This document shows positions 44,168 to 54,700 of a stretch of 64,000 nucleotides of DNA, in pieces (positions within the stretch are counted from its first letter, which is position 1; every line of letters starts with the position of its first letter). Made by a program: the position numbers and the translations under genes. This DNA is from Natronorubrum aibiense. Lineage in GTDB: Archaea; Halobacteriota; Halobacteria; Halobacteriales; Natrialbaceae. The notes below the pieces were generated by a model. The model searched no databases. It was not told where the DNA came from and worked only from the letters and a program-made list of their open reading frames with translations. The stretch is taken from NCBI RefSeq assembly GCF_009392895.1, contig NZ_CP045488.1:2480001-2544000 (forward strand), written 5' to 3'.

Positions 44168-44878
44168 TCAGTGCACGCCAACGTACGCCTCGCGAACGTA
44201 CTCGTTGTCGTGGAACTCGTCGGCCGTCCCCTCGAGTTCGATCTCGCCGGTTTCGATCAGCGAGAGCCGTTCGGCGTGGCGCAACGCGAACGTGGAGTTC
44301 TGTTCGGCCAGCAGGATCGTCAGCCCCTCGTCTTGCAGGCGCTCGATCGCCGCGCTGATGTCCTGGATGATGACCGGCGCGAGGCCGATCGTCGGCTCGT
44401 CGAGCATCAGCATGTCGGGATCGCTCAGCAGCGCCCGGCCGATGGCGAGCATCTGTTGTTCGCCGCCGCTCATCGTCTCGGCTTCCTGTTCGCGGCGTTC
44501 GTCGAGCCGCGGGAACAGGTCGTACACCATCTCGAGGTCGTCTTCGACCGCAGCGCGGTCGTCGCGGAACTGGGCCCCCATCAGCAGATTCTCGTGAACG
44601 GAAAAGAACGGGAACAGGTCCCGGTCTTCGGTACAGTACACCAGTCCGTCTCGAACGACCTGCTGTGAGGAAACTCCGGCCAGATCGGTGCCGTCGTAGG
44701 TGATCTGCCCCTCGTAGTCGACGAAGCCGGCGATCGCGTTCAACATGGTCGTTTTTCCGGCCCCGTTGGGCCCGATCACACCGTAGATTTCGCCTTCTTC
44801 GACCGACAGTGAGATGCCTTTCAGTGCTTGGGATTTGCCGTAGCGGACGTGAACGTCCTGTAATTCGAGGTGTGCCAT
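44168..44878 (-). CDS. livF: Branched-chain amino-acid-type ABC transporter ATPase LivF
   Basis: 236 residues. Walker A GPNGAGKT is at 36-43, signature MSGGEQQ, Walker B MLMLDEP with TIGLAP, and the downstream H-loop region. It is the last gene in the livK-H-M-G-F order. It abuts livG with no gap, so they are co-translated. Energises import of a branched-chain amino acid or another small molecule that such systems carry (urea, amides, aromatic acids); the ligand depends on livK. Confidence 0.92.
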   Translation of the reverse strand: MAHLELQDVHVRYGKSQALKGISLSVEEGEIYGVIGPNGAGKTTMLNAIAGFVDYEGQITYDGTDLAGVSSQQVVRDGLVYCTEDRDLFPFFSVHENLLMGAQFRDDRAAVEDDLEMVYDLFPRLDERREQEAETMSGGEQQMLAIGRALLSDPDMLMLDEPTIGLAPVIIQDISAAIERLQDEGLTILLAEQNSTFALRHAERLSLIETGEIELEGTADEFHDNEYVREAYVGVH

Positions 44879-45610
44879 CTACGCTTCCTCCGCGGTCCCG
44901 AGGTATGCTTTCTGGACGCGCGTGTCTTCCGTTACCTGTGTCGGTGTGCCTTCCATGAGTTTGTCGCCGTTGTTGAGGACGACCGCCCGGTCGACCAGGT
45001 CCATCAGCCCGCCCATGTTGTGGTCGACGATGACGATCGTGATACCCGCCTCGCGGAACCGTTCGAACGTCGCCGCGAGGTCGGTGATCTCGGCCTGATT
45101 CATGCCTGCGAACGGCTCGTCGAGCAACAACAGCTCCGGCTCGGTCGCGAGCGCTTTCGCGACCTCGAGGCGACGAACGTCGGCGTGTGGCAGTTCGTCG
45201 GGCATCTCCTCGAGTTTGTTTTCGATGTCGACGCGGGCCGCGTACTCGTAGATCTCGCCGTCACTCGCGCCGCCGCCGAACGAGACGATGCTGTTGGGCA
45301 GCGTAAACAGCTGAATGTTGCCCGCGACGGGCATCGATTTGATCGGGTTCGATTCCTGTGAGACACGCGAGACACCGCTGTTGACCACCTCGTGAGTTCG
45401 GTGGTCGGTGATGTCGGTCCCGTCGAAGGTGATCGACCCTTCGGTGACGTCGTAGATGCTCATGATGCAGTTGAACACCGTCGACTTGCCCGAGCCGTTT
45501 GGTCCGATCAGGCCGACGATCTCGCCGCGGTCGACCCCGAAGGAGACGTCGTTGACCGCGACGAGGCCGCCGAAGCGCTTTGTGACACCGTCGATCTCGA
45601 GCAGGCTCAC
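44879..45610 (-). CDS. livG: ABC transporter ATPase LivG
   Basis: 243 residues. GTG start at 45610 overlaps the livM stop (GTGA), so translation is coupled. GPNGSGKS and LLLLDEPFAG are Walker A and B; the family insert is between them. Signature LEVAKAL is degenerate (lacks the usual LSGGQ), which is typical of some LivG proteins. Pairs with LivF. Confidence 0.92.
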   Translation of the reverse strand: MSLLEIDGVTKRFGGLVAVNDVSFGVDRGEIVGLIGPNGSGKSTVFNCIMSIYDVTEGSITFDGTDITDHRTHEVVNSGVSRVSQESNPIKSMPVAGNIQLFTLPNSIVSFGGGASDGEIYEYAARVDIENKLEEMPDELPHADVRRLEVAKALATEPELLLLDEPFAGMNQAEITDLAATFERFREAGITIVIVDHNMGGLMDLVDRAVVLNNGDKLMEGTPTQVTEDTRVQKAYLGTAEEA

Positions 45611-46671
45611 GGCCGACCACCTCCGCCGCCGTAGCGCTCGAGGCCGTGCCAGAGTTTTCGGAACAGGCCATCTCGGGCGAACACTAGCACGACCAACACG
45701 AGCGACCAGAAGATCGTCCACCGAGCCGGCGACGAGAGGCCTGCGAGGTCGGTGAGGACGTAATCTCGCAACACGATGAGGAAGAACGCGCCACCCAGCG
45801 GGCCGAGAACCGAACTCATGCCGCCGAGGACGGCCATCGCGATCATCTCGATGCTGCGGTCGACGGCGATGAACGTCGTCGGATCGACGCCGCCGGTGAA
45901 GTGAACCAGCAAGACGCCACCGATCCCCATCGGGAGCGAACTCAGCGCGAACGCGAAGATCTTGAACTTCGTCGCGTCGATACCGGCTGCGTTGACCGCG
46001 GCTTCGTTCTCGCGGATCGACACGAGGATCAGGCCGATATTCGACCGCGCGATGAGCGTAAGCACGACGGCGATCACGAGCATCGGCACGATCATGTAGT
46101 AGTAGCGGACGATCGGGTCGTAGGTGAAGACCTCGACGGATTGAATCCCCGTTTCGCCGCCCGTGTAGGAACTGAACGAGGGGATCAGCCGGTAGAAGAT
46201 CAACACCGCGACGAACGTGATCAACGAGAAGTACGGCCCGGAGAGGCGAAGCGACGGCAGCGAGATAAGCAGCCCAACCACGAGTGCGGCCAGAATGGAC
46301 AGCGGAATCGTGATCGCCATCGGAAGCCCCGGATCGACGTTGTGGATCAACATCGCTGTCGTGTACGCCGCTGCCCCAGAGAGCACGGAGTGTCCGAAGC
46401 TGATGTAGCCGGTGTAGCCGCTCTGGATATCCCAGCTCATCGCGAAGATCGCCCAGATCGCTGCGACCGTCATCGCTCTGACGAGCCCGAACGTGCCCCA
46501 GAACGGTGCCGTCACCACGGCGGCGAGCGAGCCGAAGACGAACACGAACTGTAGCCCGTTGAGTTCGCCGACGTAGGAACCGAACAGTCGGTTGAAGCCG
46601 TTCGCCAGCGGCTGCAGCGATTGATCGAGTCGTCCCGTTACCGTACTGAGGCGATCGGTTGCGCTACTCAT
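45607..46671 (-). CDS. livM: ABC transporter permease LivM
   Basis: A 354-residue membrane protein with an N-terminal extension of about 40 residues and about ten segments. GYTGYISFGHSVLSGAAAY and SIRENEAAVNAAGIDATKFK are conserved LivM loops. Start overlaps livH by eight bases, end overlaps livG. Forms the channel with LivH. Confidence 0.92.
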   Translation of the reverse strand: MSSATDRLSTVTGRLDQSLQPLANGFNRLFGSYVGELNGLQFVFVFGSLAAVVTAPFWGTFGLVRAMTVAAIWAIFAMSWDIQSGYTGYISFGHSVLSGAAAYTTAMLIHNVDPGLPMAITIPLSILAALVVGLLISLPSLRLSGPYFSLITFVAVLIFYRLIPSFSSYTGGETGIQSVEVFTYDPIVRYYYMIVPMLVIAVVLTLIARSNIGLILVSIRENEAAVNAAGIDATKFKIFAFALSSLPMGIGGVLLVHFTGGVDPTTFIAVDRSIEMIAMAVLGGMSSVLGPLGGAFFLIVLRDYVLTDLAGLSSPARWTIFWSLVLVVLVFARDGLFRKLWHGLERYGGGGGRP

Positions 46672-47548
46672 GGACGAGCTCCCTCCCGTAGAGACCCTGC
46701 GGTAAGACGAGCAAGACGGCGGCCAGAACGATCAGTGAGAGGACGCCCTGAAAGCTCGGCCCGAGGATCTCGATCGAGGCCGTCTCGAGGTAGCCGATCA
46801 GGTACGCGGCGACGACCGAGCCCTTGATGCTGCCGATGCCGCCGATCACGACGATGATAAAGGCGAGCGCCAGCGGATTGAGCCACATCTCCGGGGCCGT
46901 CGACTGCAACGTCCCAATGAAGACGCCGGCGATCCCGGCGAACGCGCCGGCGATCAGCCAGGTTCGGGATTTGACCGTCTCGAGGTCGACGCCCGTGAGC
47001 TCCGCCCCGCGCCTGCTCATCGACGTGGCAAGGATCGACCGTCCTTCGTCGGTTTTCGTCACGTAGTACCAGAGCAACCCGATCGCGATCCACGAGACGA
47101 CGAAGGCAACCAGTTCCACGTACCGAATCCGGGTGCCAACGACCTCGAGGGTAATCGAGCCGGCCACGACCGGAATCAGCTGTGAGGGGGAAGCCCCGAA
47201 GCGGATGATGATCACTTCGGTCACCAAGAGCGCGACGACGACCGTCGCGAGAAACGTGATGACGATGTTGTCTTCGATGTACGAGACGAGGCCCGCGTAC
47301 AGCACGTACGACGCACCGGCCGTAATCGCGACTGCGAGGACGAAGCCGACGATCGGCGGTAGCGAGATTGTCCCGGCAGTCGACGTAAGCGCGAGGTACG
47401 CGAAGGCACCGATCATGATCAACGCGCCGTGTGCGAGGTTCAACACGCCGCCGACACCGAAGATCATCGTAAAGCCGATGGCGACCAGCGCGTAGACGGC
47501 GCTGATCATGGCCCCTAACACCAGAATCGAGAGTAATTGTCCTATCAT
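46664..47548 (-). CDS. livH: ABC transporter permease LivH
   Basis: A 294-residue membrane protein. FGVGGVLNLAHGALIMIGAF and SRRGAELTGVDLETVKSRTW are LivH signatures. Fifteen bases separate it from livK upstream. It overlaps livM. Confidence 0.92.
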   Translation of the reverse strand: MIGQLLSILVLGAMISAVYALVAIGFTMIFGVGGVLNLAHGALIMIGAFAYLALTSTAGTISLPPIVGFVLAVAITAGASYVLYAGLVSYIEDNIVITFLATVVVALLVTEVIIIRFGASPSQLIPVVAGSITLEVVGTRIRYVELVAFVVSWIAIGLLWYYVTKTDEGRSILATSMSRRGAELTGVDLETVKSRTWLIAGAFAGIAGVFIGTLQSTAPEMWLNPLALAFIIVVIGGIGSIKGSVVAAYLIGYLETASIEILGPSFQGVLSLIVLAAVLLVLPQGLYGRELVHE

Positions 47549-47563
47549 GCGTTCCTACGGCGA

Positions 47564-48913
47564 TTAGAGCCACTCGGGTTCGACGTGATCTGCAGTCGCG
47601 TCCGCTTGCGGGTAGACACATTCGACGACGCCGTCGTCCCCGTCCGGTTGCCACTGTGTGATCGGGAAGTTCGAAATGATCCCGTCCTCGGTTCTGGTCT
47701 CTCTGACGTCGTGTGGGTATTCCGAGTCCGGCCCGTAGAGCGAAACCGAACCGGCAGCACCGGTGAACTCGAGGTCGAGCATCGCGTCGACGATAGCGTC
47801 GAGATCGCTCTCGTAGTCGACCGTGTCGGCGGCTTCGGCCGCCTCGGCGTAGAACAACACCGCGTCGTAGGAATTGAAACCCATGTACATCGGCTTGCTC
47901 GGCGGCTCTTCGTCGCCGTACTCGGCTTCGTACGCGTCGACGAAGTCCATCGAGCGCTCGGTCAGCGGGGCGACGCCGCCGGCCCCAGACTGGGACGTCG
48001 TTTCGTACAGACAGGCCCCCTCGGTCGCGTCCCAGAACTCGGGGGACATGCCCGGCACGCTGACGCCCTCGAGTGCGAACGGGTACTCGTTTTGGGCCCA
48101 GGTGCTGGTAAACGCCGCTGCCCCGCCGTGAGCGATAAATCGGAAGACGACGTCGGCATCCGCGCTGTCGGCGGCGTCGAGGAAGGGTGTGAAGTTGTCC
48201 GTCTCGACGGACATGCGATCCTCGTGTACGACCGAGAGCCCGTCGGTCTCTTCGATCTGGGTGGGAAGGATGTCCCGGAACGACGTGGTCCAGGCGGCGT
48301 CGTCGGCCAGAATGGAGAAGTTCTCCCAGCCGTACTCCTCGTTGAGATAGGTCGCGTAGCCGGCCATGCCTTCGGCCTGGAGATCGGAGTTGATCGGGCC
48401 GGTCCGGAAGACGTTCTTGTAGTGGTCGTAATCTTCGCCGTGGTTCTCGGTAATCGTGTCCGGGTCCGCGGAGCCGGTGATCAGGAACGGGACGTCCATC
48501 TCCGCGACGAAATCGATGATTCCCTGTGTGACTTCGCTGACGAACGTCCCGACAAGCAGGTCGACGTTGTCCTGCTGGATCAGGTTCTCGGTGACGCGCT
48601 CCCCTTCGGTCGGTGCGCCGCCGGTGTCTTCCGAGAGCAACTCGACGTCTTGGCCGAGTATCCCGCCGTTGTCGTTCAGTTCGTCGACCGCAAGCTGTGC
48701 GCTTCGCTCGGCACCGCGCCCCATCTCGAGTTCCGTCGGGCCGAGATGCCCGATCCGGAACACGTCGTCGCCGCCACCGCTGATACCACCGAGACAGCCG
48801 GCCAGTGACGTCGTCACTGTCGCCGCTCCCGTCGCAGCCAGAAACGTCCGCCGCCCGACCGTTTCGTTACCAGTACTATTGTATTCTGCCGTATTATTAT
48901 CTTCGTTAGTCAT
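47564..48913 (-). CDS. livK: ABC transporter substrate-binding Tat lipoprotein (LivK type)
   Basis: 449 residues. The Tat motif Arg21-Arg22 (GRRTFLAATG) and lipobox LAGC with lipid-bound Cys40 anchor it outside. The two-lobe leucine-binding fold follows (FRIGHLGPTELEMGRGAERSAQLAVDELNDNGGILGQDVELL). ATG 48913 is used; an earlier ATG at 48922 would add three residues. It is the first gene of the operon and sets specificity, which cannot be read. Confidence 0.9.
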   Translation of the reverse strand: MTNEDNNTAEYNSTGNETVGRRTFLAATGAATVTTSLAGCLGGISGGGDDVFRIGHLGPTELEMGRGAERSAQLAVDELNDNGGILGQDVELLSEDTGGAPTEGERVTENLIQQDNVDLLVGTFVSEVTQGIIDFVAEMDVPFLITGSADPDTITENHGEDYDHYKNVFRTGPINSDLQAEGMAGYATYLNEEYGWENFSILADDAAWTTSFRDILPTQIEETDGLSVVHEDRMSVETDNFTPFLDAADSADADVVFRFIAHGGAAAFTSTWAQNEYPFALEGVSVPGMSPEFWDATEGACLYETTSQSGAGGVAPLTERSMDFVDAYEAEYGDEEPPSKPMYMGFNSYDAVLFYAEAAEAADTVDYESDLDAIVDAMLDLEFTGAAGSVSLYGPDSEYPHDVRETRTEDGIISNFPITQWQPDGDDGVVECVYPQADATADHVEPEWL

Positions 48914-48980
48914 TATAACCAATTGAGTTACCGATGCTCTTTCACCTCTTTTGATCCATCCATAATAAATATGAGGGACG

Positions 48981-49130
48981 TTAGCAATCGTCGCAAAACG
49001 CGACCGCCTCGCTTTCGCCGTGATCGCCGGGGTCGATCCGCGGTCGAACTCGGCAGTTCTCGCACGGATAAGTGAACCGAAAATGGGGAGCGACCCCCGT
49101 ACCGACTGCGCCGCACCGTTTTCGGATCAC
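48981..49130 (-). CDS. Hidden zinc-finger microprotein (49 residues)
   Basis: A short frame from GTG 49130 to TAA 48981: a basic start (VIRKRCG), HFRFTYPCENCRVRPR, IDPGDHGES, and end AVAFCDDC. Two C-x2-C pairs 20 or so residues apart, plus an extra Cys, fit one zinc. The acidic-to-basic balance and the terminal Cys pair are those of a haloarchaeal zinc-finger microprotein. The frame is open further upstream to a TGA near 49200, so the start is uncertain. It lies between livK and gatB in what would otherwise be a 459-base gap. Confidence 0.45.
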   Translation of the reverse strand: MIRKRCGAVGTGVAPHFRFTYPCENCRVRPRIDPGDHGESEAVAFCDDC

Positions 49131-49158
49131 CGCTGTCTCTTCGGACCGACCGCAGCAT

Positions 49159-49171
49159 GTGACTACGTCAC
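49159..49171. repeat. Short dyad GTGAC-tac-GTCAC
   Basis: Perfect five-base arms upstream of the hidden zinc-finger frame. It may be an operator. The rest of 48914-49372 holds only the livK promoter and this small gene. Confidence 0.3.
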
Positions 49172-49372
49172 TTGATAGTAACGAGCCAGCGGCTGCGGCT
49201 CAGTCGATTAGGGAAAATCAGACGCGTCCCTCGAGTTCGTGGGTGAGACGGACTGCTATCGTCACGTACCGTCGATCTCCGACCCCACCGCTGTGATCGG
49301 CAGCACATCGGTGGGATCGCAGGACCGATCGCGGTCCCACCGGAAATGACTTACAGCAGACAGTATGAGCCG

Positions 49373-50869
49373 TTACGCCTCGAGTTCGGCTCGCAGCAAT
49401 TGATTGACGTCGCCGGGGTCGGCGCTGCCACCGGTCTTTTGCATCACCTGTCCGACGAGGAAGTTGATCGCGCCGTCGTCGCCGGACTCGTAATCAGCGA
49501 CGGCGTCGGGGTTCTCGTCGATCGCCTCGATGACCGCTTGCTGGACCTCGTCCTCGCCGGTCTTGCCCAGTCCTTCTCGGTCGACGATCTCGTCGGGGGC
49601 GTCCCCGTCGTCGAGCATCGATCGCAACACCGTCTCGTGGGCGTTTTTCGCCGTAATCTCGTCGTCGGCGACGAGTTCGACGAGTCGGTTGACGTCCTCA
49701 AGGCGGCCCTCGAGGTCCGTAATTTCCATATCGCGGTAGTTGAGTTCGCCCAGCAGGTTGTCCGCGACCCACGTCGCCGCCAGATCGGGGTCGAACTCGC
49801 CGGCGACGTCCTCGTAGAAGTCCGCGACCTGCTTCGTCGAGGTGAGTTTCGAGGCGGCCTCCTCGCTCAGCCCGTACTCGTCTTGGAATCGCTCGCGGCG
49901 CGCCGTCGGGAGTTCGGGGATCGCGATCTCGTCTTTCCAGCCCGAGACGCGAAGCGGCGGGAGATCGGCCTCCTCGAAGTAGCGGTAATCCTTTTCCTCT
50001 TCTTTCGAGCGCATCGAGACCGTGATTCCCCGAGACTCGTCCCAGTGGCGGGTCTCCTGTTCGACCGCGCGCCCGCGCTGGATCGCGTTTTTCTGGCGAG
50101 TCTCCTCGTAAGCCAGCGCCTTCTCGGCACCCTTGTGACTCGAGATGTTCTTGACCTCCGTCCGATTTGCGGCGGCGAGCGCCTCGTCACTGATCTCGGT
50201 GACGTCGTCGCTTTGGATCTCGTCTTCGGGGATGATCGAGAGGTTGGCATCGATCCGCAGGCTGCCGTCGCGCTCGGCGTCGAAGACGCCCAGATACTCG
50301 AGCACCTCCTCGAGTTCGGCCAAGAAGGCCCGCACCTCGCTCGGACTGCGGAAGTCCGGTGCTGTGACGATCTCCATCAGCGGCGTGCCCGCGCGGTTGT
50401 AGTCGACGAGCGTGTAGTCGGCCGAATCGATGCCGCCACCGCCGCCGACGTGCTGGAGGCTGCCCGGGTCCTCCTCTAAGTGGGCGCGTTCGATCGTGAC
50501 GGTTCGGCGCTGTCCCTCGACGCTGATTTCGAGGTCGCCTTCCTGACAGATCGGTTCGTCGTACTGGGTGATCTGGAAGTTCTTGGGCAAGTCGGGGTAG
50601 TAGTAGTTCTTCCGGTGGAAGCGGGTCTCCTCGGGGATGTCGGCGTCGATCGCCTTGCCGATCTTGACGGCGGCCTCGACGGCAGCCTCGTTCAGCACCG
50701 GCAGCGCCCCCGGCAGGCCGAGACAGACCGGACAGACGTTCTCGTTTGGCTCGTCAGTCTGGTCGGTCGAACACCCACAGAAGATCTTCGTGTCGGTCTC
50801 CAGCTGAACGTGGACCTCGAGGCCGATGACGGTTACGAGGTCGCCCTGCTGGACGGTCTGGGCAGTCAT
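49373..50869 (-). CDS. gatB: Asp/Glu-tRNA(Asn/Gln) amidotransferase subunit B
   Basis: 498 residues. Converts Asp-tRNA(Asn) or Glu-tRNA(Gln) to the amide with GatA and GatC. IGLEVHVQLET, CPVCLGLPGALPVLN, RKNYYYPDLPKNFQITQYD are the GatB signature; the C-terminal YqeY-like tail ends MQKTGGSADPGDVNQLLRAELE. The minus-strand TATA-like GTTTTACCC (50893-50901) is 24-32 bases ahead of the start. Confidence 0.96.
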   Translation of the reverse strand: MTAQTVQQGDLVTVIGLEVHVQLETDTKIFCGCSTDQTDEPNENVCPVCLGLPGALPVLNEAAVEAAVKIGKAIDADIPEETRFHRKNYYYPDLPKNFQITQYDEPICQEGDLEISVEGQRRTVTIERAHLEEDPGSLQHVGGGGGIDSADYTLVDYNRAGTPLMEIVTAPDFRSPSEVRAFLAELEEVLEYLGVFDAERDGSLRIDANLSIIPEDEIQSDDVTEISDEALAAANRTEVKNISSHKGAEKALAYEETRQKNAIQRGRAVEQETRHWDESRGITVSMRSKEEEKDYRYFEEADLPPLRVSGWKDEIAIPELPTARRERFQDEYGLSEEAASKLTSTKQVADFYEDVAGEFDPDLAATWVADNLLGELNYRDMEITDLEGRLEDVNRLVELVADDEITAKNAHETVLRSMLDDGDAPDEIVDREGLGKTGEDEVQQAVIEAIDENPDAVADYESGDDGAINFLVGQVMQKTGGSADPGDVNQLLRAELEA

Positions 50870-50956
50870 TGCGCCACGATTCGGGCCGGGCCGGGTAAAA
50901 CGTAACGGGACGCCCTCACCAGCGCTCGACCTCGAATCCGTCGCCGGTCTCCTCGG

Positions 50957-51583
50957 TCACAGTATCGCATCGAGCACGCCGAGGGCCACCAACAGCGGAT
51001 AGAGGACGTACGCCGAGTGAAAACCAACCCCGGATGCGAACGGCGCACCGAAGTAGAAGCCGCCGGCGAGTGCTATCGCGTACAGTGCGATCCGACGGCC
51101 GCGCGCCCGACGCTTGAGGCCGACGAGTTCCGGAAAGACCCGGACGCCGGCAACTACGCTGGCGAGGGCGACGGCGGCGGGTGCAAGCGCCGTCGTCGTC
51201 ACCGTTCCGACGGCGGCCGCCCCGTAGGCGGCGATGCCGATGATGGCAGAGAGAAGGACGCCGCGTGCGAGACACCGCCGGTAGCCGTCGCCGATTCCGA
51301 GCGTCACGTCGTCGATTTTCGGCCACGACACGGTGCCGACGGCGGCTCGTTGCCGACGAAGGCCGATCCCGAGTGGCAGACAGCTCAGCGCGACGATCGT
51401 CCCGAGAACGACATCTCCTCGGCGAAACGGCGACTGGTAGACGTACCAGAGCCACAGCGTGGTGAGGACGAGCACCTGGCCGAGGCCGTAGAAGACGACC
51501 GAATCAATGACGTGCTCGCGCCTGTCGGCGGTCGACCGAAGTCGACGACGTTCGCTGCCGTGCGAGTCGGACGGTGGAGACAT
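50957..51583 (-). CDS. Membrane protein of unknown function
   Basis: A 208-residue protein with a charged N-terminus and about six hydrophobic segments: near 27-45, 53-70, 96-120, 120-140, 162-182 and 186-206. ATG 51583 is preferred over the longer frame. It lies 87 bases upstream of gatB on the same strand. No family recognised. Confidence 0.6.
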   Translation of the reverse strand: MSPPSDSHGSERRRLRSTADRREHVIDSVVFYGLGQVLVLTTLWLWYVYQSPFRRGDVVLGTIVALSCLPLGIGLRRQRAAVGTVSWPKIDDVTLGIGDGYRRCLARGVLLSAIIGIAAYGAAAVGTVTTTALAPAAVALASVVAGVRVFPELVGLKRRARGRRIALYAIALAGGFYFGAPFASGVGFHSAYVLYPLLVALGVLDAIL

Positions 51584-51721
51584 GCGATAGCATGACGAGT
51601 TATCGAAACAAAAGTGTTCGCCGAGTGCCAACTCCAGTCGGAGTGTCGGAAGACGGCCTCGAGCGGCCCGAGCGCGGGCCGTCGGCGACCTTACCACCCA
51701 GTTACGAGGCAGAGACGGCCG

Positions 51722-54700
51722 TTACTCGAGCGCCGCGGCGACGACTTCGATCGGTGTCGGCGGTTCTTCGGTCGCGCCGGGACGCTCCTCGAGTTGGGTC
51801 CGACAAGACGCGCCGGGGGCGACGACGCGCTCGCCCGTGCTGTCGTCGACCTGTTCGTAGAGGACCTCACCGATTGCCTTACTCATCGAGTAGTGTTCGA
51901 CCTCGTAGCCGAAACTGCCGGCCATCCCACAGCACGTCGAGTCGAGCGGATCGACCGCGTAGCCGGCCCGCCGGAGGACGCCGACCGCATGATGGTCTTT
52001 CGCGTGAGCTTTCTGGTGGCAGTGGCCGTGGTAGGCGAGGTGCTCGTCGGGCGCGTCGAACTCGATCTCGGCGTCGAGACCGAACCGGTCGATGTACTCA
52101 CAGATGCCGTAGGTATTCTCGGCGACCGCCTCGACCTCCGGGTGATCGAACAGGTCGAGGTAGTCCGACTGGACCATAACGGCGTCAGAGGGCTCGATCA
52201 GCACGACGTCGTAGCCGTCCTCGACGTACGGCAGGAGTTCGTGGACGGTGTCGGTCGCGTTTTCGGCGGCCTGATCGAGCAGCCCTTTCGAGTACGCCGG
52301 TCGACCAACGTCGCGCGGGTCGGCAATTTCGACGTGGACGCCCGCGGCCTCGAGCACTGCGAGGGCGGCCTCTCCGGCCTCGGGATACTCGTGGTTGGTG
52401 TAGACGTCGGGAACGAGGACGACGCGACGGTCGGCCTCGCGGGCGGCTACGGCGGGTCGGTGGTCCGCGACGCGTTTCGCGAACGTGTTGCGCCGGAACG
52501 TCGGCAGGTCACGCTCCCGGGAGATCCCCAGTAGTTTCTCGGTGAGCAGACCGCTGCCGGGCAGATTCGCTGCCCAGTTCGAGACGGGAGCGGTGGCGGA
52601 GCCGACTTTCGCGAGCGTATCGAAGTTCGTAAAGAACCGGTCGCGAAGCGATGTCCCGTTTCGCTTGTGGTGTTCGTAGGTGAGTTCGGCCTTCATTTTG
52701 GCCATGTCGACCCCGCTCGGGCAGTCGTGTTTACAGCCCTTACAGCCGATACAGAGGTCGAGTACCTCCTCGACGAACTCGTCGTCGAACTGCTCGTCGG
52801 GATCCAACTCGCCGCTCATCGCCGCCCGGAGCATGTTCGCGCGGCCGCGCGTTGAGAGGATCTCCTCGTCTTCGGCCCGGAACGTCGGGCACATCACGCC
52901 GCCGGTCGTGGACTGTTCGCCGCGACAGCCGCCACAGCCGTGACAGAGTTCGGCCATCCCCTGAAAGCCCTGGTCGTTGTCCCACTCGAGCACTGGGTCG
53001 AAGCCGGCGTTGAACTCGTAGTCGGGGCCGAAGCGGTGATTTTCGGTCATGTCCGTCGGATCATCGTCGCGGAAGACGACCTGCCCAGGGTTGAGCAGCC
53101 AGTCGGGGTCGAACGCCGTCTTGAGTTCCTGAAAAGTCCCCCAGAGTTCCTCGCCGTAGAGCTTGCGGTTCCACTGGGTTCGGGCGCGCCCGTCGCCGTG
53201 TTCGCCCGAAACGGAGCCGTCGTACTCGACGACGAGATTGGTGACGGCATCGGTGATCGACTCCATGTCCTCGAGCCCCGCCTCAGTCTTCGTGTTCACG
53301 AGCGGGCGGATGTGGAGGACGCCCGGTCCGGCGTGGGCGTAGAAGCTGGCGTAGGTGTTGTGGTCCTCGAGAACCTCCTGAAAGTCGGCGACGAACGCCC
53401 GGAGATTCTCCGGCGGGATGCCGGTGTCCTCGATGAAGGCGACGTGTTTCTCGTCGGTCGTCCGCGAGAGCAAGATCGGGAGGCCGGACTTGCGCAGCTT
53501 CCAGATCTTCGCACGACTGTCGGCGTCGTAGGCCTCGATGGCGTCGAACGCGAGCACCTCGCTTGCGGTGGTCGTTCGCTCGTCCTCGTCGTCGGCCTCG
53601 CCTTCGGGGTCGACGGTCGGACAGCGATCCGCGAGCAGGTTCGCCACCTTCCGTTTGCCGTCGGCGACGTCGTCGGCGTAGAACTCGACGATCAGGACCG
53701 CGGCCGTTCCGTCCGGAAGCATCTCGGTGACGGGCGCGAACTCGGGGGTGTCCCGGGCGAGGTCGATCATCACGTCGTCGAGCACCTCGACCGCCGCCGG
53801 GTCGTGGTCGACGATCGGCTCGACGTCGTCCATCGCCTCGAGGACGCTGTCGTAAGCGAGCAAGGCCATGCTCTTTTCTTCCGGAATGGGCTCGAGCGAG
53901 ACAGTCGCCTCGGTGACGATCGCGAGCGTCCCCTCGCTGCCACAGAGCAGTTTCGCGAGGTTGACCGTCCCACCCTCGGCGTCGGGTTCGCCGATGCCGC
54001 GCTCGCCGCCGTAGGCGTCCTCGACGAGCCAGTCCAGATTGTACCCCGAGACGTTACGTTTCAGGTCGGGGTACTGCTCGTCGATCAGCTCGCCCTGTTC
54101 GTCGAGAATCCGGGCGACTTCGGCGTAGATCGCCGACTCGAGGTCGTCACCGTCGGCGAGTTCGGGCAACTCCTCGAGGGCGACTTCGCCGAAGGTGGTG
54201 ACGGTGCCGTCCGCGAGGACGACCTCGACTTCCTCGACGTAGGCGTCGGTCTTGCCGTACTGCAGCGAGTGTGCGCCGGTCGAGTTGTTGCCGATCGCGC
54301 CGCCAAGTGCGCTCTTGTCGCCCCAGGCGGGGTCGGGTGCGAACTTCAGGTCGTGGGGGACAAGCGCCTCGTTGAGCGAGCCGAGGTAGATTCCCGACTG
54401 GGCGGTCGCCCGCCGCTCGTCGGGATCGATGTTCACGACACCGTCCATGTACGTCGTGAAATCGAGGACAACGGCCTCGTTGACCGTCTGCCCGGCGAGA
54501 CTCGTCCCACCACCGCGCGGGAGAACGGGAATTCCCTGCTCGGCACAGTAGGAGACGACGCTCGCGACGTCGTCGGTCGACGTCGGGAAGACGACACCGA
54601 CCGGCGTCACGTCGTAGATACTCGCGTCGGTCGCGTACATCCGCCTCGAGTAGCTATCGAAACGAACGTCGCCATCGACGCGGGCCTCTAAGGCCGCGAG

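Noticed and set aside
47537-48808. Plus-strand open frame (423 codons) opposite livK
   Set aside because: Shadow; livK has Tat and lipobox motifs and operon context.
52940-54691. Plus-strand open frame (583 codons) opposite the FAD/Fe-S dehydrogenase
   Set aside because: Shadow; no domains, and the minus-strand gene is complete.
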